Origin: Erigeron canadensis | Taxonomy: Eukaryota; Streptophyta; Magnoliopsida; Asterales; Asteraceae | Direction of reading: 5' to 3' | Length of the DNA: 64,000 nucleotides | NCBI RefSeq assembly: GCF_010389155.1 | Contig: NC_057768.1 | Location: forward strand, 17,605,664 to 17,669,663 | In this document: positions 23,301 through 33,185 of the stretch, in pieces | How positions within the stretch are numbered: the first letter of the stretch is position 1 | Layout of the letters: each line of letters begins with the position of its first letter | Made by a program: the position numbers and the translations under genes | The notes under the pieces: model-generated | Databases searched by the model: none | What the model saw: the letters and a program-made list of their open reading frames with translations, nothing else | Told to the model about the DNA's origin: nothing

Positions 23301-23774
23301 TTTGTTGCATATACTGATTCGGACTTTGGCGGTTGTAACAATGACAGAAAGTCTACAACTGGAGGTTGTCAGTTGTTAGGAGGAAGATTAGTATCGTAGT
23401 AGTGCAAGAAGCAGACATGTGTTTCTCAGTCTTCATGTGAGGCAGAGTATATGGCTGCTGGTAGCTGTTGTTCCCAGGTATTGTGGATTCAGCAACAACT
23501 TTGTGACTACGGTATGGATTTTCTTGATACTCCTATTAGAATAGACAATAAGTCAGCTATAGATATTACTAATAACCCTGTCATGCATAAGGTCACCAAG
23601 CATATTGATATTAGACATCATTTCTTGCGTGATTGTGCCCAAAAGAAGTTAATTCATTTGGAAAAAGTTATAACCGATGATAATTTAGCTGATCTGTATA
23701 CCAAAGCATTTGATAAGACTCGGTTTGGGAAGTTAATTCTTCTCAATGGGATGAAGAATGCTGATTCATATTAA
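20331..23774 (+). pseudogene. Copy A pol (PR-IN-RT-RNase H)
   Basis: The polyprotein frame is -1 relative to gag. In order: protease WYVDSGCSRHMTG (near 20405); integrase zinc domain with WHRRMGH and CVPC (20812-20935); integrase core with HMDLFGP, IRSDNGTEFKN and NGVAERK, giving D,D,E; an acidic linker; reverse transcriptase from WVYKCKRDDKG through QLDVKSAF to YVDDIIFGS (22821-22850); RNase H with YTDSDFGG and HIDIRHHFLRD. One frame runs throughout, broken only by nonsense codons: TAG at 20580, TAG at 21621, and TAG TAG at 23397-23402. Comparison with B and C shows these replaced Gln or Trp codons, a pattern of C-to-T decay. The protease, integrase and RT motifs are otherwise intact, making this the best-preserved pol here. 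Confidence 0.9.
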
Positions 23775-25288
23775 ATCTCTCAAAGAACTAATTTTGTAAG
23801 TTTGTGTCTATAAATAGCTAGAGTCATAAAAATACAAAAAGAGTTCTTAGTGTCATAAAAAACCATAAAAATGTGAAAAATGAGAAAATGACAAAAATAT
23901 GGGAGAGATTTAAGTTGATGCTGTAAGACGATTAAAATGAGGATACTTAGCTTTTAAGTCTGCTTAATCGAAATATAACTGCTTAGTTCAGTGATTAAAA
24001 TTTGGGATATATTGGTAGACACAAAGTAGCAAGGTTTCCTTAATCTGAACTTAAATTATACAATGTTCTTGTGGGAAACATATTCAGATATATGGCTGAG
24101 AATCTATGGTTTTCAGTAATGAATTGATCTCGTCCTTAAATTTACTGAAAGATCTAGCATGACTATAGGATTTGTTCAAAATATAGGCAAAAACCTCTAC
24201 AACTCATGAGCATGAAAGTTAAATGTGATATTGTTTATGCAAATGAAATGAATATAAATTAAGGGGCTAATGTGGTCTTTGAGATTTGGACAAGTATGTC
24301 GGGGTGTCTTTGTATACCTAGCCTACTTAAAGCTTCCAACTTGGGATAGGTTGTCAAAAAGTTCGCTACATGGGTTTCATAGAAAATCAAGGGTTCCTTA
24401 GAAATAATGAAATGCAAAAGCAAATAAGTTAAATCACAAAGTAATTAAATTTTGTTATCTAAAAAGTGTCTCATGATTTGTTTAAGGATGTTTTTGAATA
24501 TATATTGAATATTTGTTATTTTAGTGCTTCTATCAATTACGGAAGTAAATCTGAATGTGGGTCACATAAGTTCGCAAACTATTCAGTGGCATATTAGGCT
24601 ACTCGGGTTACATGGTGACTGTCCTTGGCCAGGGTATGTCGAAAGTGTCACAACTCAAAGGAAACTGGAAGTACCGAGTGTTTAAGAGGACAAATATATT
24701 GGTAATCGTGGTTGGGTCACTGTTCATATCTAATAATAAGAGGATTATTTATCACTTGCAGACTTATATAAATGCTAATCTGATCTAATCTGCAAAAACT
24801 TAAAATTTCTTGTAAATAAATAAAGTAGTTTAGTTTTTATTTTAGCTATTTTTGTTTTTAATTTATTTTTATTTTTTGTACTAATAAGTGTCAGTTTGTG
24901 TGTCAAACTAGTTCTTATTGCACGAGAGTTTTGATAAGCATCTAATGATTCTGTAGGAAGTTATATGATTCTTAGTGAATTATATGAGTCTTGTTGCTTA
25001 TGGTAAGTATGTTTAAAAGATGGATTTTCTAATTAATACATAAGTTGTTTAATTTAGAAAATGAAATGATTTTGAAAATTGAAAAGTCAAAATATTTTTG
25101 AATGTGTTTCAAGTAAATTTTTGAAATTTCAATTTTTTTGGTTGATAAGTATGCTTGACAAAGATTGGACTTGCCTTAGATCTTGTAATGATTGTTAGGT
25201 TAAGATTTTGATTGTTTTGCATATTTATAATTTTTGTTGATCTTGATGCATTGATGAAGTTTGTTAAGTGTGCAGGTTGTAGAATTTA
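23775..25288 (+). other. Copy A non-coding region downstream of pol
   Basis: About 1.5 kb without a convincing frame, conserved in parallel in copy B (31906-33185, 44343-44419) and copy C (52558-54053). Conserved blocks include CTAGAGTCATAAAAATAC just after pol and a CCTTGGCCAGGGTATGTCG segment near 24623. Conservation of a non-coding stretch fits a packaging or processing role, but that is inference. After AAGTGTGCAGGTT (about 25266-25278) A departs from B and C and reaches the next LTR ten bases later. Confidence 0.6.
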
Positions 25289-26013
25289 TGTAGATGCAGA
25301 TTCGTTGTGACAATCGTAACATAGATTTGATTATCGTTTATGTTTTAGGAACTATGTTTGTAATCATTTAAATAAGAACTTGTGTTGATATTTAATGATT
25401 ACGTTTGAACTTCAATATTAGATCTGTTTATGTTTTGTATTGTGTTTGTGTGTTATATATTGTTTTGCAGGTACAAGAACATAAAATCAAGGTTTATAAG
25501 TGTTGAAGAACACTTAAACGATGATTGGATGTTATGTACGAGCCAAACGAAGTGAAACAAAGAATCAAAGGGTCGAACCTCGTGCTGACATCATCAGCAT
25601 GTAGGACTGGCCTCGTGCTGACGTCAGCACGAGGCAGATCGATTGATTATTGTTTCGGGCATAATTCTTCGATTAAGGCCTAAGCCCACACGATCCAATA
25701 CATAACTAGTATAAATACAAGACCTAATCTACGGGATTAGGTTAATCGTTTTGAATCTTAGTGAATCGTTTTGAATCTTAGTGAATCGTTCAGAAAATCT
25801 TAGAAGATATTCACGAAATTACGAATTAAGGTTAATTGTTCCTTCGTGTGATATCCTACACGAACCACAAGCCTTATGCATCTCCTTAGGTTGGTTAATT
25901 GCTCATTAATCGACGGAAGGCAATAGCAATCTAGTTATCTCAAGAGGATTCCGCACTCTTGACATAACGAATCACGTCTTATTACGATCCACGCAACAAT
26001 AGGGTACCTTACA
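25289..26013 (+). repeat. LTR shared at the A/B junction (5' LTR of copy B)
   Basis: 725 bp, starting TGTAGATGCAG and ending CCTTACA. A primer site follows directly (26016), so it is the 5' LTR of B. It also stands where A's 3' LTR would be, but no polypurine tract precedes it. It contains the 24-bp palindrome (25611-25634), TATAAATA (25710-25717) and a 22-bp tandem duplication around TTTTGAATCTTAGTGAATCG (about 25750-25793) absent from copy A. Confidence 0.9.
25611..25634. promoter_or_regulatory. 24-bp TGACGTCA palindrome, copy B LTR
   Basis: Identical to the palindrome in the copy A LTR. An incomplete second site (TGACATCATCAGCA) lies about 25 bases upstream, as in A. Confidence 0.6.
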
Positions 26014-26015
26014 AG

Positions 26016-26027
26016 TGGTATCAGAGC
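26016..26027 (+). other. Primer-binding site of copy B
   Basis: TGGTATCAGAGC, complementary to the 3' end of initiator tRNA-Met, two bases after the LTR. Confidence 0.9.
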
Positions 26028-26257
26028 CCTAAAGTTGATTACCAGAAGGTTTAAGATCGTTTGATTGGCTATTGATTGCAAATTCATTTCGAAATTCGTG
26101 TTAAAAAGGTTTTTCGTGCTCTTCTTCGTGTTACTTCGTGCATACGTCAGCACGAGGTGAACTTCGTGTTCATGTTCACGTCATCTGTTGACTTCGTGTT
26201 AACTTCGTGCCACGTCAGCGCGAACTACTCTTCGTGACTTAGGTCGTGACTAGTGTT

Positions 26258-26403
26258 TCTTCGTACTTCATGCCACGTATACTTCGTACTTCGTGCCACG
26301 TATACTTCGTGTTTCATGCCACGTATACTTCGTACTTCGTGCTACGTATACTTCGTGTTTCGTGCCACGTATACTTCGTGATTCGTGCCATATATACTTC
26401 GTA
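26258..26403 (+). repeat. 23-bp tandem array in copy B leader
   Basis: About six head-to-tail units of roughly ACTTCGTACTTCGTGCCACGTAT with variants, directly before the gag ATG. The open frame through it is a repeat artefact. Copies A and C have different arrays of the same CTTCGTG/CACGTA words here. Confidence 0.85.
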
Positions 26404-26428
26404 CTTCGTATCACACGAACTTAGTGTT

Positions 26429-29292
26429 ATGAAGACTATACCAGCTGCCGCAAACTCTCCTAATGCCCTACTTATCAGCCAGATGATGATGCATGATCAT
26501 GAGGTTGGTCGTGGAAACACACCTCCAAAATTGTTCCGTGTGGAAAATTATTGAATGTGGAAGAGACGTTTTGAAGACTACATTCGTCTCACTGACATGG
26601 AAATGTGGCTTGTGATAACTCAAGGTTTTGATTGGCCTTAGTATGAGAAAAATGGAGTGATCGGTAGGTATATTTATGCTGATATGCCGATTGAAGAACG
26701 TAAAAGATATGCAATTGAGGGAAAGGCCTTGTCCACTCTTACTATGGCCTTGCCTCAAGATAGTGTACATTTGTTCAAAAAGTACACTACTTCAAAGGAC
26801 TTATGGGACGCTCTTGAAAGATATTGTGAGGGCGATGTAACCTTGAAGAAGAATCGTATCAAACTCCTGAAGCGCCAGTATGTAGCCTTTAATGGACTGA
26901 AAGGAGAATCTCTTGGTGATATTATTATTCGATTCAGTCATTTGACCACTGAGTTGTCGTATTTTGAGGTTGTTTATCCTCAAACTGAGCTAGTTGATAA
27001 GTTTTTGGACTCATTGCCTAAGACATGGACTGATTATGTTCATCAACTTCAAGATGATCAGGAATACAGTACATGGGACTTTGAAAAGGTAGTTTCCAAG
27101 CTGAAGAACAGAGACATGAAGAGAAGAATTAAAGATACTCACTCAGATTTCACACAAGATCCATCTTTATATCATGCTAAGTCTGTTCATTTAGCAAGTT
27201 CTAGCTCGGGAAACAATGCATTTCTAAGTGGTGCAGAAGCTACAACAATAGTAGATGCTAAAGGTATGTTGCTTATGACAATGCACACGCGAATGTTAAG
27301 AGCAATGTACAATCTTTCCACTCTATGCCAATGAGTATGAGTTCTGCAGAAGGTAGAATGAGTGTTTACTCAGACTTTTGTAATGCTTATGAAGCATTTA
27401 TCGGAGGAAAGATTACTGATCCTGCAGTAATTGATGAGGATTACAATCAGATAGATCCTGATGATTTGGAAGAAATGGATCAACAATGGCAGCTAGCTAT
27501 GCTCACTATTAAGGTCAGAAGATTCACTCAGAGAACTGGGAGACCTATAGGTAATGGCACTAAAGGCTTTCACAAATCCAAGGTGAAATGTTATAACTGC
27601 GATGGATTTGGTCACTTTGCAAGAGAGTGTCAACGACCTAAGAGGATTGATAATACCGTTGCTAGTCGTCAAAATTACAATCAAGGCGGTATTACTCCGA
27701 GTAATCATAAAACTCAAGCAATGATTACATATCCTGCTACTCCACAACAGCCAGTTTCGTCACCATTTTCGGAGTCAAAGGTTGTTGTTGTTCAGAATCC
27801 AGATGGTACTTATCAATGGGATACACAATCCGATGATACCTCGAATCATGCCTACATGGTAGAATTATATGATGAGGTAGCTGCACAATTGATTATGCTG
27901 TATACTCAAGTTAAGAAAGTGCATCTGAGATAGTTCAGAAGAATGTTTGTAATGTTGCTGAGACTGTAAGATCTGAGAGTGAACAAATGACAGCAGTGAA
28001 AGCATCTGAAGAAAAGGAAGAGTCATCGAGTCCTGTTGATGACATTTCTATGAAGAGCATTGAAGAGCAAATGAAGAACTTCGTGATACCTGAAGGTATG
28101 ATAACTGAAGACTTTGTTGCATACATGGCAGATTGCAAGGCTGCATATCAGAAGGTATCTTGTTCTTTGTCTTCTATAATTGACGTTTGTAAAATGGTGT
28201 CAGATTTAAAACTTGAGATATTGAAATTGAAAGAAAATTTAACTAGTTTAACTGCTGAAAATGTTATTCTTAAGAAGGAAAGTAACGTGACTAAAGATTC
28301 TGATTTACTTCTACAAAAAGATCACCAACAAACTAAATTAGGTTTTAATCCAGATGAAGTAGTATACTATACATTGAAGGACTATGATACAGTTTTATAT
28401 GATAAAGAAGTATCTATAAATAGGATTGAACCTAAATCAAAAATTGATAAAGTTTGGTGTGTGGAAAATAAAGAAGAATGGTTAGCTGAACAAATTCCAT
28501 ATAAGGATAGACATTATGCTCCTTTTAAACCAGTAAAAACTATGGAGGAAGCAATACAGACGCTTGATACCATAAATGAAATGAAGGAGTATGGTATACC
28601 AATCCCTGAAATAGAAAATGGTCAATCTAGAAAACAACAAGTAAAGAAGTGTTATACTTATCGTGAGAAAGGCCATATAGCTATTGAATGCCCAAATGAG
28701 AAGTGTTATACTTGTCGTGAGAAAGGCCATAATACTAAAGGGAAGGGTAAACTAGTTGAACAAGTAGCTTCACCAAAATTTATGAGTGCATAAAAGGGAT
28801 TATTATGAGGAGTATGCAAAAAGACATCCTGATAATAAAAATGTACAGAATTATGTTAAGTTACTTAGAAATGTGTCATATGGAGAGTCTATTGTTACAG
28901 ATCAAAGGATTAATGTCAATAGATCTAAGACTCCAAAACGACAGGGACATTCACAGAATACTACTTCTAGTAGTGTAAGTCCGAGTCGTTCTCGTACACC
29001 TCAAAGGAGTAATTTACCTAGGAAGATGGCTCAACAAAATCGATATCCTTCTTCTAGAATCAATAGTTCGTCTAAATTCTATGATCGATTAGGGAGTCAA
29101 CCTAGATTCGGTAATCACTCACCAAGGAATTCACCTCCTAAGACTCGTTTCACTTCACCTAAGAAACAGTCTGTGACACCATCCTCATCCAAGGCTCCTT
29201 TACAGAGCGATGGATATTGGACCAAATTGATCATTAGAGATGAATTCGGAAAACCTAAACCTCAAAAGGTTTGGGTTCCATTCAGAAACTAA
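26429..29292 (+). pseudogene. Copy B gag
   Basis: Start ATG at 26429 (MKTIPAAANSP), aligned with the starts in A and C. Same layout as A: gag domain, zinc knuckle CYNCDGFGHFAREC (near 27592), acidic coiled middle, second knuckle, basic Ser/Pro tail and a WVPFRN stop. Defects are TGG to TGA near 26552, TAG near 26639, a roughly 10-base deletion near 27260, a 1-base deletion near 27885 and a 2-base deletion near 28790. The second knuckle (CYTYREKGHIAIEC, one Cys changed to Tyr) is followed by a partial duplicate (CYTCREKGH, near 28700) in place of a roughly 20-residue linker present in A and C. The frame changes show the gene is dead. Confidence 0.85.
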
Positions 29293-31905
29293 CCATCTTA
29301 TTGTCTGATGTGCAGGGAGAACCAAGAAAGCCTATAAGTCTTTGGTATGTTGACGGTGGATGCTCTCGTCACATAAAAGGGGACAAGAATGTTTTGTCCA
29401 ATTATGAAGATGTAAATGGTTCATATGTTAGTTTCGCGGGTCCCAAGGGTGGCAACATCTCGGGCCAAGGTGATGGTGTCAATGGGAAGATTACGCTGGA
29501 GAAAGTCAATTATGTGGAACAATTAGCACATAATTTATTAAGTGTTTCTCAGATTTGTGACAAGGGAAACAATGTCCATTTTACTGAGAAAGAAGCACTT
29601 ATATTGTGTGAGGAAGAGAGACATCTATGGCCTTTTGTTAGGTGTTGATGATCTAAAGGAGTCTGTTTGCTTGTTATCAAAAACAAACGAATCTGAATCT
29701 TTACTATGGCATAGAAGAATGAGACATATCAATTTCCAAAAGATGAATGACATTGTCAAACATGGTTTGGTTGAAGGCGTTCCCATGAAAAGGTTTGGGA
29801 TGGAAAACAAATGTGTACCTTGTCTGAAAGGTATACAGCAAAAGTCTGCACATAAACCGAAACAAGAAAATTTTATTGTCAATCCTTTCGAGTTACTTCA
29901 CATGGATTTATTTGGTCCAGTAAATGTAAGAAGTATCGGTGGGATGTATTACTGTTTGGTGGTTACTGATGACTACTCGAGATTCTCATGGGTATTCTTT
30001 CTTAAATCGAAAGATGAAACTCCGCAGATTTTGATAAATTTCTTTGTTTAAATTGAAAACATTTATGGAGTTTGTGTTAAGAGAATCAAGAGTGACAACG
30101 GAACTGAATTCAAGAATAATGTGATGGATGTCTTTTGTTTGTCAAAGGAAATCCAACATCAATATAGTTCTCCGCATGAACTACAACAGAATGGAGTTGC
30201 TGAAAGAAAGAATAGGACTCTGATCGAGACAGCCAGAACTATGCTTGCAGATTTAGGGCTTCCTACTATGTTTTGGGGGGGAGGCAGTGAATACAGCTTG
30301 TCATATTTTAAATAGGGTTACTGTAGTTAAGCGTCATAATAAGACATGTTATGAGCTTCTACATAAGAAGAAACCGAATTTACAGAATGTTGAACCATTT
30401 GGTGTACCGTGTACTTTCTTGAAGTATCTACCTTAGTCAAAGTTTGATTCAAAGGTTAAAGAGGGATTTTTCATGGGTTATAAACCGGGAAAATCAATTC
30501 GACAGGTTTACAATAAACAGACTGGCAAAGTTGATTTGGGTACAAATGTCAAGATTGTCAGTCATAAGCCCGCTATTCATTCTGGAAGTGGCAAGAACAT
30601 CGATTACGATAGTGTGTTTAGTTCACTATATGGTCCTGATTCTTATTCAGATCTCGAGACAGTTGATGATGTGATTATTTTAAGAGATCACATGGATAAG
30701 ACTCCTACATCTCCGCCTACTCGAAATGTCAATACTACTCCAACCAAAGTTCATTCTACTACTGATGTTGATGAAAGTGGTAAGGACAAGTATAATACAC
30801 CAGATTCAGATGATAATGAACCCGAGAACACTATACCAGTTACTCCATCGAAGGTTACACTGCCTGATGATGATCCTATTTCTGAAGAATCGGAAGATGA
30901 TTTTAGCTCTCCTGAGTTTCAGATTAGAACAAATTTAGGAGAAAGTCTGAATGTTGATTCGGTTCTTCAATATCGAATTATTAAGGATCATCCGGTTGAA
31001 AATATTCTTGGTAATGCTACAAAACCTGTTCGAACTAGAAATCAGTTGAATAAGGATCTGACTAGTTTGTTTTATGAAGTGAAAGACACTGGATTGATAA
31101 TTGAGTGTTTATATTCTGTATCGATGACATCTTGGAAAGGTTTCAAATGCTAGAGTCCAAGACATATGGTACTCCTATTCAACCAAATCATGGTTTAGGG
31201 GTTCTTGATATGAAAGATGAACTTGTGGATGCAACTTATTATCGTGCTATTATTGGCTCATTGATGTATCTCACAGCTTCGCGTCCAGATATTATGTTCG
31301 CTGTTTGTCTTTGCGCTAGATTTCAAGCTAGTCCGAAAGAGTCACATTTGACTGCAGCAAAACGTATTCTACGTTATCTTAAGGGAAACCAAGGGCTTGG
31401 TCTATGGTATCCTATGGGAGGAACGTTTGATTTTGTTGCATATACTGATTCGGACTTTGGCAGTTGTAACAATGACTGAAAGTCTACGACTGGAGGTTGT
31501 CAGTTGTTAGGAGAAAGATTAGGATCGTGGCAGTGCAAGAAGCAGACATGTGTTGCTCAGTCTTCATGTGATGCAGAGTATATGGCTGCTGGTAGCTGTT
31601 GTTCCCAGGTATTGTGGATTCAGCAACAACTTCGTGACTACGGTATGGATTTTCTTGATACTCCTATTAGAATAGACAATAAGTCAGTTATAGATATTAC
31701 TAATAACCCTGTCATGCATAAGGTCACCAAGCATATTGATATTAGACATCATTTTTTGCGTGATTGTGCCCAAAAGAAGTTAATTCATTTAGAAAAGGTT
31801 ATAACCGATGATAATTTAGCTGATTTGTATACCAAAGCATTTGATAAGGCTCGTTTTGAGAAGTTAATTCTTCTCAATGGGATGAAGAATGCTGATTCAT
31901 ATTAA
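29271..31905 (+). pseudogene. Copy B pol, RT core deleted
   Basis: Protease is WYVDGGCSRH (near 29345), with the catalytic D-S-G changed to D-G-G. The integrase zinc domain (WHRRMRH, CVPC) and core (HMDLFGP, KSDNGTEFKN, NGVAERK) are recognisable. Defects are a roughly 45-base deletion near 29608, TAA near 30050, one extra G in a G run near 30280, TAG at 30433 (also present in copy C) and TGA near 31478. Near 31117 about 0.77 kb present in copy A is missing, joining the start of the RT region to a point just after it. QLDVKSAF and YVDD are both lost. RNase H motifs (YTDSDFG, HIDIRHHFLRD) remain. This copy could move only with proteins from elsewhere. Confidence 0.9.
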
Positions 31906-33185
31906 ATCTCTCAAAGAACTAATTTTGTAAGTTTGTGTCTGTAAATAGCTAGAGTCATAAAAATACAAAAAGAGTTCTTAGTGTCATAAAAAACCATAAA
32001 AATGTGAAAAATGAGAAAATGACAAAAATATGGGAGAGATTTAAGTTGACGCTGTAAGACGATTAAAATGAGGATACTTAGCTTTTAAGTCTGCTTAATC
32101 GAAATATAACTGCTTAGTTCAGTGATTACAATTTGGGATATATTGGTAGACACAAAGTAGCAAGGTTTCCTTAATCTGAACTTAAATTACACAATATTCT
32201 TGTGGGAAATATATTCAGATATATGGCTGAGAATGCTTGCTTTTCAGTAATGAATTGATCTAGTCCTTAAATTTTGTGAAAGCTCTAGCATTACTATAGG
32301 ATTTGTTCAAAATATAGGCAAAAACCTCTACAACTCATGAGCATGAAAGTTAAATGTGATATTCTTTATGCAAATGAAATGAATGAAAATTAAGGGGCTA
32401 ATGTGGTCTTTGAGATTCGGACAAGTATGTCCTCGGGGTGTCTTTGTATACCTAGCTACCTAAAACTTTCAACTTGGGAAAAGTGTCTCATGATTTGTTT
32501 AAGGGTGTTTTTGAATATATATTGAATATTTGTTATCTTAGTGCTTGTATCGTTTACGGAAGTATATCTGAATGTGGGTCACATAAGTTCGCAAATTATT
32601 CAGTGGCATATTAGGCTATTCAGGTTACATGGTGACTGTCCTTGGCCAGGGTATGTCGAAAGTGTCACAACTCAAAGAAACTGGAAGTACCGAGTGTTTA
32701 AGAGGACAAATATACCGGTAATCGTGGTTGGGTCACTGTTATAACTAATAATAAGAGAATTATTTCTAATCTGCAGAAACTTAAGATTTCTTGTAAATAA
32801 ATAAAGTAGCTTAGTTTTTTATTTTATTTTATTTTTATTTTTATTTTGTTTCGTCTTTATTTTTATTTTTCTAATAAGTGTCAGTTTGTGTGTCAAACTA
32901 GTTCTTATTGCACGAGAGTTTGATAAGCATTCACAGTTATAATTCTTAGTGAATTATATAAGTCTTGTTGCTTACGGTATGAATGTTTAAAAGATGAATT
33001 TTCTAATTAATACATAAGTTGTTTAATTTAGAAAATGAAATGTTTTGAAAATTGAAAAGTCAAAATATTTTTGAATATGTTTCAAGTAAATTTTTGGAAA
33101 TTTCAATTGTTTTTTGGTTGATAAGTATGCTTGACAAAGAATGGACTTGCCTTAGATCTTGTAATGATTGCTAGGTTAAGATTTT
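31906..33185 (+). other. Copy B non-coding region, left of gypsy insertion
   Basis: Collinear with 23775-25210 of copy A with small deletions. It ends in ATTTT (33181-33185), the left target duplication of the gypsy element, and resumes at 44343. Confidence 0.75.

Larger units (their letters stand above)
16388..25288 (+). mobile_element. Sirevirus-like Ty1/copia element, copy A (3' half missing)
   Basis: The order is 5' LTR, initiator-tRNA-Met primer site, long leader, gag, pol (protease-integrase-RT-RNase H) and about 1.5 kb of non-coding DNA. It then stops near 25278 and runs straight into the next LTR. Copies B and C continue at that point into ORF-X and ORF-Y, which A lacks along with a polypurine tract. 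The domain order is that of Ty1/copia. Large size, long gag with two zinc knuckles and a long 3' region point to the Sirevirus (SIRE/Maximus) lineage. Confidence 0.85.

Noticed and set aside
26258..26403. CRISPR-like array
   Set aside because: The units are directly adjacent with no unique spacers, in a plant retrotransposon leader. It is a tandem repeat.
26246..26428. N-terminal extension of copy B gag
   Set aside because: The frame runs through the 23-bp leader array (a repetitive FVPRILRTSCHVY-like translation). The ATG at 26429 aligns with the starts in A and C.
32541..32744. 67-codon frame after copy B pol (also 53038-53223 in copy C)
   Set aside because: The corresponding region of copy A is broken in all frames, and the codons are not preserved relative to third positions. 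It is treated as conserved non-coding DNA.
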